In this document: positions 15,662 to 22,899 of the stretch, piece by piece
Layout of the letters: each line of letters starts with the position of its first letter
How positions within the stretch are numbered: position 1 is the stretch's first letter
Source: an uncultured Prevotella sp.
GTDB lineage: Bacteria > Bacteroidota > Bacteroidia > Bacteroidales > Bacteroidaceae
DNA length: 29,341 nt
Assembly (NCBI GenBank): GCA_934203355.1
Contig: CAKPZC010000027.1
Location: forward strand, 1 to 29,341
Direction: 5' to 3'
The notes under the pieces: generated by a model
The model's database searches: none
What the model saw: the letters and a program-made list of their open reading frames with translations, nothing else
Told to the model about the DNA's origin: nothing
Translations under genes and position numbers: made by a program

Positions 15662-17602
15662 TTACAATCCAAGCTTGTAGAGCTTGAGGTTGCTCACCTC
15701 AGCCTTGTCGCCCTCTGCATACACCTTTATATTATTATAAGGTGTAGTTGGGAACACAAGGTTGGTCATGGCAATGCGACCGCCGTTGACAAAGAGCTCA
15801 ATAGAACACTTATCTACAAATACGTCCAAATGATAGGTCTTGGCGGTTGTTGCGGCATTGGAAACCTCAGAGCAGTGGTTTGTAGTATTTTCTGTTCCAC
15901 ATAGAGATAGCGGTGCCCATGTGCCAAGTGCAAAGTCGTTCTTGTAGTTCACTACGAGGTCCTGCGAGAGTTTGCCCTTCATCTCGCCTGCAGCCTCGGC
16001 GCGCTTCTCGATGTCGTGACGCTCGGCAAGCTTGCCAAAGTCGGTGAGGCCGCTTTCTGAACGGTCCATCACGATGCGCTTCTTCTTGAGATCAAGATAG
16101 ATGAGTGTGCGCTCCTCCTTGTCGTTATAGAGCGAGATGCCCACAACATCCGAGTTGCCTGGAGTTACGTCGGCCTCAAGCTCGAAGGCTCCGTCGTTGT
16201 TGGCGAAGAGGTTGCGCTGGATATATGGGTTGGCATTGTCTACGCTCACGTTGCCAAGCTCCTTAGTCTCCTTGCGGAGCTTGCGAGCCTCGTCAACAAC
16301 ATTTGCCGACATGTAGACCTCGCCATTGTTAGAGAAGAGCTTCAACTCGCGTGGCAGGGCGTTGGCACCGCGGTTCTGCTGGATAGGAGTGACGTTGGCA
16401 TACTGCCAGTTGCTCATCCAAGGCACGGCAACCACGCGCTCACCAAGATTAGAGAAGGTGACTGTGGCGTAGTGGTCCTTGCCCCAGTCGAGCCACTTCA
16501 CGGTAGAAGGCTTTGAGTCGCACTTGAACTCCTTGCCGTCGAACTCACCCACGAAGTACTGTGTAGCAGAACCTCCGAATGTGAAACCAGGGTTGATGTT
16601 AACAATCATCACGTATTTCTGATTGTTCTTGTCGCCGTCGACGGCCAGAGGGAAGAAGTCGGGACACTCAAACTGGTTGGGCTGTGCGCCGAAGCCCTCG
16701 CCCCACTGGCTCACGTATTTCCACTGCTTTAGGTTCTTCGACTGATAGAAACGCATGTTCTTGTCGGCAGAAACAATCATATACCACGACTTTGTAGGCT
16801 CATACCAGAATATTTTCGGGTCGCGGAAGTTCTCAAGTCCGTCAAACGGAGTAACCACCGGGTTGTTCTTATACTTTATGAATGTGCGTCCGTTGTCCTT
16901 GCTGTATGCCATACATTGCACCTGCACCTGCTTGCCGTCGTGCATGCTGTGTGAGGTGTAGTAGGCGATGATGGTGTTCTTGCCGAAGCCAGCCGAGTTG
17001 CGTGTGTCCACCACTGTGCTACCCGAGAAGATATGTCCCATTGGGTCGCGAGCAATAGCAGGGTCAAGATGATCCCAATGCACGAGGTCGCGGCTTACTG
17101 AGTGTCCCCAGTGCATGTTGCCCCACTTCGAGCCATAAGGATTGTATTGGAAATAGAGGTGGTATTCACCGTCCTTATATGTGAGTCCGTTGGCGTCGTT
17201 CATCCATCCATATAGAGGAGTGTGATGATAAACCGGGCGGTAGTAGTCGGTATTGGTGGTGTCGAAGGTGTCAGCGAGTTTCAACTGCTTCAATGCTACA
17301 GCATCCTTTGGCAGTCCTACAATCTTCACCACAGCCTTTTTGCCCTGCGAGAGAGCGAATGGCACAGAGTAGTCTGTCTTGTTTATAGCCAGACGCACGT
17401 CCATCCATGTGTCTGTAGCCTTGCCGTTGTCGAGCAGCACCTGAGCCTCAGGACGGTTCTCTTCAACTGGAAGGATAAGATATTTAGTAGGGTTGCTGAC
17501 TGTAACGATGGTTGTGTCGCCACGCTGTGTGGTCTGAATGGTTTGTGCAGAAGCTGTCGATGCCACGAGAGCCATTGCCGAAATAAAAAGTTTTGTATTC
17601 AT
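15662..17602 (-). CDS. GH32 fructanase (levanase/inulinase/invertase family) with N-terminal DUF4980-like domain
   Basis: This enzyme should release fructose from beta-fructans or sucrose-type sugars. The 646-residue protein has a signal peptide ending ASAQ (about residue 20) with no lipobox, so it is exported but probably not lipidated. An N-terminal beta-rich domain (about 21-115) of the kind often called DUF4980 in Bacteroidetes precedes the five-blade propeller. Catalytic motifs are WMNDANG with nucleophile D136, FRDPK (259-263) with the transition-state Asp, and ECPDF with acid/base E312. A C-terminal beta-sandwich (about 460-646, KCSIELFVNGG) completes the fold. It is the last gene of the fructan locus. 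Inulin versus levan preference cannot be read from sequence. Confidence 0.95.
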   Translation of the reverse strand: MNTKLFISAMALVASTASAQTIQTTQRGDTTIVTVSNPTKYLILPVEENRPEAQVLLDNGKATDTWMDVRLAINKTDYSVPFALSQGKKAVVKIVGLPKDAVALKQLKLADTFDTTNTDYYRPVYHHTPLYGWMNDANGLTYKDGEYHLYFQYNPYGSKWGNMHWGHSVSRDLVHWDHLDPAIARDPMGHIFSGSTVVDTRNSAGFGKNTIIAYYTSHSMHDGKQVQVQCMAYSKDNGRTFIKYKNNPVVTPFDGLENFRDPKIFWYEPTKSWYMIVSADKNMRFYQSKNLKQWKYVSQWGEGFGAQPNQFECPDFFPLAVDGDKNNQKYVMIVNINPGFTFGGSATQYFVGEFDGKEFKCDSKPSTVKWLDWGKDHYATVTFSNLGERVVAVPWMSNWQYANVTPIQQNRGANALPRELKLFSNNGEVYMSANVVDEARKLRKETKELGNVSVDNANPYIQRNLFANNDGAFELEADVTPGNSDVVGISLYNDKEERTLIYLDLKKKRIVMDRSESGLTDFGKLAERHDIEKRAEAAGEMKGKLSQDLVVNYKNDFALGTWAPLSLCGTENTTNHCSEVSNAATTAKTYHLDVFVDKCSIELFVNGGRIAMTNLVFPTTPYNNIKVYAEGDKAEVSNLKLYKLGL

Positions 17603-17651
17603 TGTCTTTTTGTCTTTAGTTATTCTTTAATATATTTGAGTAAATGTAGCT

Positions 17652-17739
17652 GTCTTGGAGTAATATTATATTACTTGACCATTTAATATATATTACTTTG
17701 CCATTTATATTATAATACTTGCCCATTTATATTATAATA
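17652..17739. repeat. Four phased 22-bp repeats upstream of GH32
   Basis: Four head-to-tail 22-bp units fill 17652-17673, 17674-17695, 17696-17717 and 17718-17739. On the minus strand the last two read TATTATAATATAAATGG then GGCAAG or GCAAAG, 20 of 22 identical; the others are more diverged. Each unit begins with an AT-rich near-palindrome (TATTATAATA). The array is flanked by GTCTTGG (17652-17658) and its inverse CCAAGAC (17753-17759). It lies in the 176-base gap between the barrel gene and GH32. No TAnnTTTG box is visible here, so GH32 may be read from upstream or use an activated promoter. Confidence 0.75.
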
Positions 17740-17778
17740 CCTAACGGCTTTGCCAAGACAACGTACAATAGTATACTG

Positions 17779-20085
17779 TTAGAACTTTAAGCTTGCTGTG
17801 AACTCCACTGTGAACGGACGCAGATAAGATCCGGTCATAAGCTGGTTGTTAATGCCCTTAGCCTCGTCCTTGGTGATAAGCTCAGCACCTGCGATGCTGC
17901 CCTTGGCACCAGTCTGGTTGAGGAAGTTTACAACTGTGCATCCGAGCGAGAGTCGCTTGTTGGCCTGCCAGTTCAATCCACCGAAAGTCTCCCAGTGACC
18001 GTTGAAGTAGTAAGCCTCATTGATGTTGGCGTAGGTCTTTGAGAAGTAGCGGAACGAAGTCCAAATCTTCAAGGCAGGAGTAATCATGTAGCTTGGGTCA
18101 AGCTCGATGAGCACCTCAGGCACCTCAGCCACGATGTTGCCAGTAGCATTAATCTTGCCCTCGTAGCCACTGTTGAACTTCACGCTTGTCTCATACTTCT
18201 TGTAGGTAGGCTTCTGATATGTGAAGAGGAAGTGGAAGTCGAATCCCTTGAACGGGCGAGCCACAACGTCGGTGGTCCATCCCCATGTCTGGATGTCGTA
18301 GGTCAGCGGAGCTGCCTTGATTTCGCCATCGTGCTGGAGGTTGAGTGTTGAGTTGTTGTTGGTCTTCGAGATGTACGAGAAGAGCGATGTGAGGCTCAAC
18401 CACTTGTTGTTGTAGTAGATACCCGCACGTCCTAAAGGCACGCTTATCTTGTCGGTGTTAGGCGATGTGGCAGGAGCGAATGTCGAGATGTTCGGGTGCT
18501 GCATGATGTATGTGAAGTCGCCGGTGAATCCGAAGTTGTTGGTCAACTTATAGGTCAGTGCGGCTGTGAAATCGTAGTTCAGCCAGTTGTATGCCATAGG
18601 AGTTGGAGCAATCTTTGTGCCATCGGGAGCGGTTGTGCCAATATAATAGTCGGCAAAACGTCCCACAAACTCACCGTTTGCATTCTTCACGGCTGCGTTA
18701 ATACCCTTCAGACGCTGCCATTCCAAGCGTGCGCCATAGTAGGCGTTGAGTTTAGAGGTGATGTCCCAGTCGTGTGTGAAGTAGAGGGCGAGCTTGTTCT
18801 CATGTCCCTTGTAGTATTCAGATGCGTTCTTGTTGAAGTCGTAGAACACGCTCTCACGCTTGTTGGCATCCCAAAGGCGCACGGCATACGAGCCATCCTC
18901 AGGCACGCTCTGGTCGTACATTGTTGTGTTTGAGCGGTAGTCGATGTGGTAGTACCATTCGTTCACACCAACTCGGAGTGTTGAAGATTTGAAGCTTTTT
19001 GAAAGTTCTGAAGTGAGGAGCAATTCATTGATGGTTCCTGCGTTGAGGCACGACATACGGGTCTGCACGTAGCGGCCGTTGTATTTCTGTGCTGCTCCCA
19101 TAGCGTCGCTCTGCATATATTTATATGTTGAGGCTGCGCCTTCGGCGTTAAGGTCGATGAGCGACATTGGTGTCTGATAGACAAATGCGCCGCGTGCATG
19201 GTCGAAGCGTACTGATGTCTTCCAGTTGTAGCCGTTGCCGAAGCGGAGGTTGTTGAGCAATGAAACCTCTGAGGAGCGGTTCTCGTCGTAGTCGTAGAGC
19301 GAAGTCTCCTTCAGCTCACCGGTGCGCATCTCACGATAAGGGATGTTGGCGTCAACGGGAAGATAAGAAGTTGTGCCGAGCTTGAACTTGCCAAACTCCT
19401 TAACAGAACCGTCGCCCACATAGATGAATGGAGCTGACTGAGTGGCATAGTTGTATACGGGATGCGAGTTGCTGTACTTGTACATAGCCGTGAGCTCGCC
19501 TCTACCTTCTGCATAACGCTTTGTGAGTGCGGCTTTGTAAATCTGTGTGCGGTCCTGATACTGTGATGAGCGGAGCTTGAATGTGCCCGGATCGAAGTCC
19601 TGATATGTGCTCACACTATAGAAGAGGTCCTTAGCCATCTGTCCGTTCATGTTGAGCGAAATCTCCTGCAAACCGAAGTGGTTGGTCTTGTAGTTAAGGG
19701 TTCCCTGGAAACCCTCAGTGCCAAGTTGGGTCTGCGAATTGACGGCATAACCAATATTGCCAGTAGTAATCGCAGTCTCTGATATCTTCAGCAATCCCAC
19801 ATGCGAGAGGCTTGCGTCCGAACGCCAAGTGGCATTCACTGGATGAGGATTGGTGGCATATGTCACAGGCAGACCATTTTCAAGCACATTAACGTCAGCA
19901 GATGGCAAACCTATCTGTATTTCGCGCGGACCATTGGCGCTTGCAGCATTAAGCATAACGTTGCGGTCGCCCTCTTCCTTCGAATTGGATGACTTCGACG
20001 ATTTGTCATTCTGTGCGTAGGTTACGGCTGCCATCATTGAGGCTAAAGCCAAAACCGAAATCTTTGTGTAGTTGTTGGAATACAT
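17779..20085 (-). CDS. Atypical TonB-dependent-receptor-like outer-membrane barrel of unknown function
   Basis: The 768-residue product has a signal peptide ending VTYAQ (about residue 25) and then a Ser/Lys/Asn/Glu-rich stretch. The rest is beta-barrel-like, with alternating aromatic strands and the C-terminal end FTASLKF. Compared with the SusC in this window it is short. It lacks the carboxypeptidase-like N-domain and the classical plug motifs (no VVTGY box, no LQGKVPG, no YGSRAANGVI). Instead, residues about 50-130 read REIQIGLPSADVNVLENGLP and then a diverged plug-like or strand-rich segment. I do not recognise a characterised family. It sits between susD and GH32, and its promoter shares a motif with that of susC, so an outer-membrane transport or binding role in the fructan locus is the best inference. 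Confidence 0.75.
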   Translation of the reverse strand: MYSNNYTKISVLALASMMAAVTYAQNDKSSKSSNSKEEGDRNVMLNAASANGPREIQIGLPSADVNVLENGLPVTYATNPHPVNATWRSDASLSHVGLLKISETAITTGNIGYAVNSQTQLGTEGFQGTLNYKTNHFGLQEISLNMNGQMAKDLFYSVSTYQDFDPGTFKLRSSQYQDRTQIYKAALTKRYAEGRGELTAMYKYSNSHPVYNYATQSAPFIYVGDGSVKEFGKFKLGTTSYLPVDANIPYREMRTGELKETSLYDYDENRSSEVSLLNNLRFGNGYNWKTSVRFDHARGAFVYQTPMSLIDLNAEGAASTYKYMQSDAMGAAQKYNGRYVQTRMSCLNAGTINELLLTSELSKSFKSSTLRVGVNEWYYHIDYRSNTTMYDQSVPEDGSYAVRLWDANKRESVFYDFNKNASEYYKGHENKLALYFTHDWDITSKLNAYYGARLEWQRLKGINAAVKNANGEFVGRFADYYIGTTAPDGTKIAPTPMAYNWLNYDFTAALTYKLTNNFGFTGDFTYIMQHPNISTFAPATSPNTDKISVPLGRAGIYYNNKWLSLTSLFSYISKTNNNSTLNLQHDGEIKAAPLTYDIQTWGWTTDVVARPFKGFDFHFLFTYQKPTYKKYETSVKFNSGYEGKINATGNIVAEVPEVLIELDPSYMITPALKIWTSFRYFSKTYANINEAYYFNGHWETFGGLNWQANKRLSLGCTVVNFLNQTGAKGSIAGAELITKDEAKGINNQLMTGSYLRPFTVEFTASLKF

Positions 20086-20127
20086 AATGTATGAGGTTTA
20101 AGTTTCTAATTTTTTTCAGTTTAAAGC

Positions 20128-20214
20128 GTCGAAGCCAATGTTGTGCGACCAATATGTATGCAATGTATGCAAACGTTCCCGTTTCTTGGGCGTAGGTCGC
20201 TTGGTTGTTTCGAC
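20128..20214 (-). promoter_or_regulatory. Structured 5' leader of the barrel gene
   Basis: Just downstream of the predicted start of transcription the leader can form a three-part stem: GTCGAA/TTCGAC (20209-20214 with 20128-20133), CCAA/TTGG (20135-20138 with 20201-20204) and GCGACC/GGTCGC (20145-20150 with 20195-20200). Inside is a small CCC/GGG hairpin and a direct repeat of TGCATACAT. The leader from about 20212 to the ATG is about 125 bases. It could be a regulatory RNA fold or an operator; I recognise no known riboswitch. Confidence 0.5.
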
Positions 20215-20218
20215 GATG

Positions 20219-20290
20219 CAAAATTAGAAACCAAACCTCAGACTGAAGTTAAAATTCCGTTCATCAAAGGCAAAATTTGTTACATGAAAC
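20219..20290 (-). promoter_or_regulatory. Promoter of the barrel gene with operator shared with susC
   Basis: The minus strand has TAATTTTG (20226-20219) as -7 box and no good -33 TTTG at the proper distance, as expected of an activated promoter. Exactly 51 bases upstream is GTTTCATGTAACA (20290-20278), and in between TGAACG (20263-20258). The susC promoter has both blocks at the same distances. Confidence 0.65.
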
Positions 20291-20599
20291 ATATTCTAAA
20301 CGCAATGAACGAAAAATGTAATCTAATCATTCCTCTTTTCATGTATTTTCACTGCTATAGTTCTGCAAATTGAATGTTTCTACAGGTAAATCAAAACTTT
20401 AAAGCTATAAAATCGCCATAAGCAATAAATCGCCATAATCTATGGCTTTGGGTGCTGCAAATAAGTTTTATGCATCGAAAATGTAGCGAATATGTACAAT
20501 TATCGTTACATAAATGGATTTAAAAAAGCATTTTTGTTGCTTGAAACAAAAATACCATTTATTGAACGAATATTTCCCCTTGGTATTTCAGATTGTTTG
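20291..20599. other. AT-rich intergenic stretch with a direct repeat
   Basis: No gene is seen. AAATCGCCATAA occurs twice (20410-20421 and 20427-20438), and TATGTA/TACATA (about 20491-20512) form a small dyad. The stretch lies between the barrel promoter and the divergently oriented RNA promoter. Confidence 0.5.
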
Positions 20600-20607
20600 T
20601 ATCTTTG
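20600..20607 (+). promoter_or_regulatory. -7 box of a promoter opposite to the surrounding genes
   Basis: TATCTTTG matches TAnnTTTG exactly. The -33 element is weak (TTGG about 18 bases upstream). It points away from the barrel gene and against the susD transcript; transcription would start near 20614. Confidence 0.5.
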
Positions 20608-20613
20608 CATCGT

Positions 20614-20900
20614 AATCAGAAACAAATAGGTTACAGATATGTAAAGGATAAATACAGATGTGGCTTTCAAAGCGTAGAAAGTATGACTATTGATATTATA
20701 GTAGATTAGTTAGTTATAGGTTTGTTGTTTAGTAGATTAGTTAGTAAGTAGTAATAGGTTTGTTTATTTAGTAGAGTAATTTGTAAGTTTTAAGTTTGTT
20801 GTTTTAGGTTAGGATAACAATAGGTTTAGTGAGTTAGTAATAAGATATCAGGATAACACACAGGACGAGGGGCAGGAAAGAAAAACCTACCCCTCGTCTT
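20614..20900 (+). ncRNA. Candidate repeat-rich, C-poor non-coding RNA between susD and the barrel gene
   Basis: From a consensus -7 box the plus strand runs about 285 bases to a strong hairpin (GACGAGGGG-AGG / CCT-CCCCTCGTC, 20864-20898). The middle (about 20693-20860) has only a handful of C and repeats short words: TAGTAGATTAGTTAGT twice, ATAGGTTTGTT with variants about four times, AGGATAACA twice. Such a transcript would be single-stranded with a stable 3' end. One 11-codon frame occurs near the 5' end (20658-20693, MWLSKRRKYDY). No longer frame is credible because of many TAG words. The hairpin lacks a good T-run, so termination there is uncertain. Confidence 0.5.
20864..20898 (+). terminator. 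Strong GC hairpin at the end of the candidate RNA
   Basis: Twelve base pairs with one bulge on each side, loop AAAGAAAAA. The sequence after it on the plus strand is TTCGTATATATATG rather than a T-run, so it may be a 3'-end stabiliser or processing site instead of a simple terminator. Confidence 0.5.
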
Positions 20901-20966
20901 CGTATATATATGTGTCAAAAGAATATTTAGCCCCTCCGTCAAGCTCCTCGTTTATCATATAAGTAT

Positions 20967-21001
20967 AAAAAAATAGCGGAGGCATGATACCTCCGCTATT
21001 T
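20967..21001 (-). terminator. Intrinsic terminator of the susC-susD transcript
   Basis: Perfect 12-bp stem AAATAGCGGAGG (20971-20982) with CCTCCGCTATTT (20990-21001) around CATGATA. On the minus strand it runs into seven T (20973-20967). It lies 48 bases past the susD stop. Confidence 0.9.
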
Positions 21002-21048
21002 GTAAAATTCAGTTTAATATAACCCTAAATATCAGTCGAAGCGTGTAT

Positions 21049-22788
21049 TTAGTAATTCTTGTTCTGTGTGTACAGTCCCGGTATATAATAGAGCTGGTTG
21101 TATGGGATTGGATAGAACTCGTTCTTGCCGGCTGTATAGTGGGCATCCTTCAAGTATTGAGCGTAAGCCTGTCCGTCGTATACATCGTTCTGCTCTTTTG
21201 CAAAGTATGCGTTGAGCGTCTCAGAAGCCATACCCCAACGGCGAAGGTCAAAGTAGCGTCCGTTCTCCATAGCAAGTTCCAGTCGACGTTCCCAACGCAG
21301 ACACTTGCGTGCTGTAGCCTTGTCTTGGAAGTAAGACTCTGGATAGAGGGCAATCTCACACTGGTCTTCTGCATAAGCGATGTGCTTGTCTACAGAGTTC
21401 TTTGCACGCTGACGGATGTCGTTGATGATAGTGCGGGCCTCTGAAAGGTTGTCGGTCTCGATGAGAGCCTCTGCACGCATCAGCATCACGTCGGTGTAGC
21501 GGAACACATAGTCGTTCATTGCGAATGCCTGCCATGAACCATTGTAAGTCTCACCCTTAGAGCGCTGTGGCACTTCCTTCATAGAGCAGTAGTAGCCGTA
21601 AGTGTTGGGTGTGCGGCTGTTTGCCTTTGTGAGGGTGTATTCTTTCTCATACTTGTATGGGAAAGTAGGCATACCCACAGTATGGAACAAGCGTGGATCC
21701 CACTTCTGAGCGTTTGGCTTACCGTTGATAGGATAGTCTATTGTCTTGTTGTAGTCGTCAAACTCCGGCAGACCGTTCTTGGTCTTGAATGCGCTTACAA
21801 GGTCTTGCGATGGTTTGTGGAAGTCCCATCCGCACGACCACATGCCCCATACTCCATTGAGCATATTGCTCCAGTTGGCGCGTCCGTAGGTGGTGTTGTC
21901 TTCCTTATAGTCGGATGTCTGTACGGCAAATATGCTCTCCTTGCTGTTCTTGTCTTCAGGAAGGAAGATGTCGCCATAATCCTCAAGATAGCCATAGTTG
22001 GGGTCGTCCTTCACCACCTTGGTGTATTCAACCACCTTCTGCATATATTCTTTGTTGATATGGTCGTAGCCGTTGGTAGCCTCGTAGCCGTCTCCATAGG
22101 CAAGGGTGAGATAGCACTTGGCAAGGTATGAAGCAGCAGCTATCTTGTTCACTCTATTCTTGTCGGTCTGCACATCAGGCAGCACGTCGTAAGCCTTCTT
22201 GAAGTCGTTGATAATCTTTTGGAACAATTCCTCGTAGGTAAACTCGTCGTTGCGTGTCTGCTCCTGAAGGTTGTTCTTTGCGACATTCTCGTCAATCCAA
22301 GGCACTTGGCGGAACATGGTTATCAGTTTATAGTAGAAGTGGGCACGGAGGAACTTCACTTCGGCTACACGTTGCTTGCATGTTTCTTCGCCGAGCTTGT
22401 CGTTGCCATATTGCTCAAGCGAGAGTAAGGCTCGGTTGCAACGGCTCACGGCACAGTAGAGACGATACCAAAGTTCGTCAAATTCGCCAGAAGTGGATGT
22501 CATGGTCGACCATATCTCCATAGGATGATAGCCAGTGTCGGTAGTACCTGAACCTCCTTTCAGACAGTCGTCTGACGACAAATCGCCATAAGGCCAAAGG
22601 TTGAATGGATAAGAATACCAGCAATCGCCGAGCATGGCGTATGCTGAAGTAACCATACCATCAGGGCGGCTGAAAGCCTTGTCCTCGTCAATAACACCCT
22701 TGGGCGACTCGTCGAGGAAGTCGCTGCATGATGTTGTAGTGCCGAGTGTCAACATCGCTGCGAATATATATTTATATAGATTTTTCAT
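21049..22788 (-). CDS. susD: SusD/RagB-family glycan-binding outer-membrane lipoprotein
   Basis: SusD proteins lid the SusC channel and capture oligosaccharides at the cell surface. This 579-residue protein has a lipoprotein signal with lipobox TTSC (Cys about 21) followed by SDFLDESP, the standard SusD start. Family features include the helical early repeats (FLRAHFYYKLITMFRQVPWI and AASYLAKCYLTLAYG) and the C-terminal block LRWERRLELAMENGRYFDLRRWG, near YPIPYNQL. It is the second gene of susC-susD, 111 bases after susC, and ends before a strong terminator. By neighbourhood its ligand is a fructan or fructo-oligosaccharide, but the sequence alone does not show that. No SusE-like surface protein follows. 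Confidence 0.95.
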   Translation of the reverse strand: MKNLYKYIFAAMLTLGTTTSCSDFLDESPKGVIDEDKAFSRPDGMVTSAYAMLGDCWYSYPFNLWPYGDLSSDDCLKGGSGTTDTGYHPMEIWSTMTSTSGEFDELWYRLYCAVSRCNRALLSLEQYGNDKLGEETCKQRVAEVKFLRAHFYYKLITMFRQVPWIDENVAKNNLQEQTRNDEFTYEELFQKIINDFKKAYDVLPDVQTDKNRVNKIAAASYLAKCYLTLAYGDGYEATNGYDHINKEYMQKVVEYTKVVKDDPNYGYLEDYGDIFLPEDKNSKESIFAVQTSDYKEDNTTYGRANWSNMLNGVWGMWSCGWDFHKPSQDLVSAFKTKNGLPEFDDYNKTIDYPINGKPNAQKWDPRLFHTVGMPTFPYKYEKEYTLTKANSRTPNTYGYYCSMKEVPQRSKGETYNGSWQAFAMNDYVFRYTDVMLMRAEALIETDNLSEARTIINDIRQRAKNSVDKHIAYAEDQCEIALYPESYFQDKATARKCLRWERRLELAMENGRYFDLRRWGMASETLNAYFAKEQNDVYDGQAYAQYLKDAHYTAGKNEFYPIPYNQLYYIPGLYTQNKNY

Positions 22789-22899
22789 TGTTTCTGATTT
22801 TTTTTATTGTTTTGAATACTTTGTATTGTAACCGATTTTCAATATAACTCATAAGTGCTTATATAGGAGGGTTGGGGTGCTTACCCACCTTATTATATA

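Noticed and set aside
20143..20373. 76-codon plus-strand frame over the leader of the barrel gene
   Set aside because: It crosses the inverted repeat and promoter; no family likeness and no start signal.
21043..21444. 133-codon plus-strand frame over the susD end
   Set aside because: Antisense to the conserved SusD C-terminus; no independent support.
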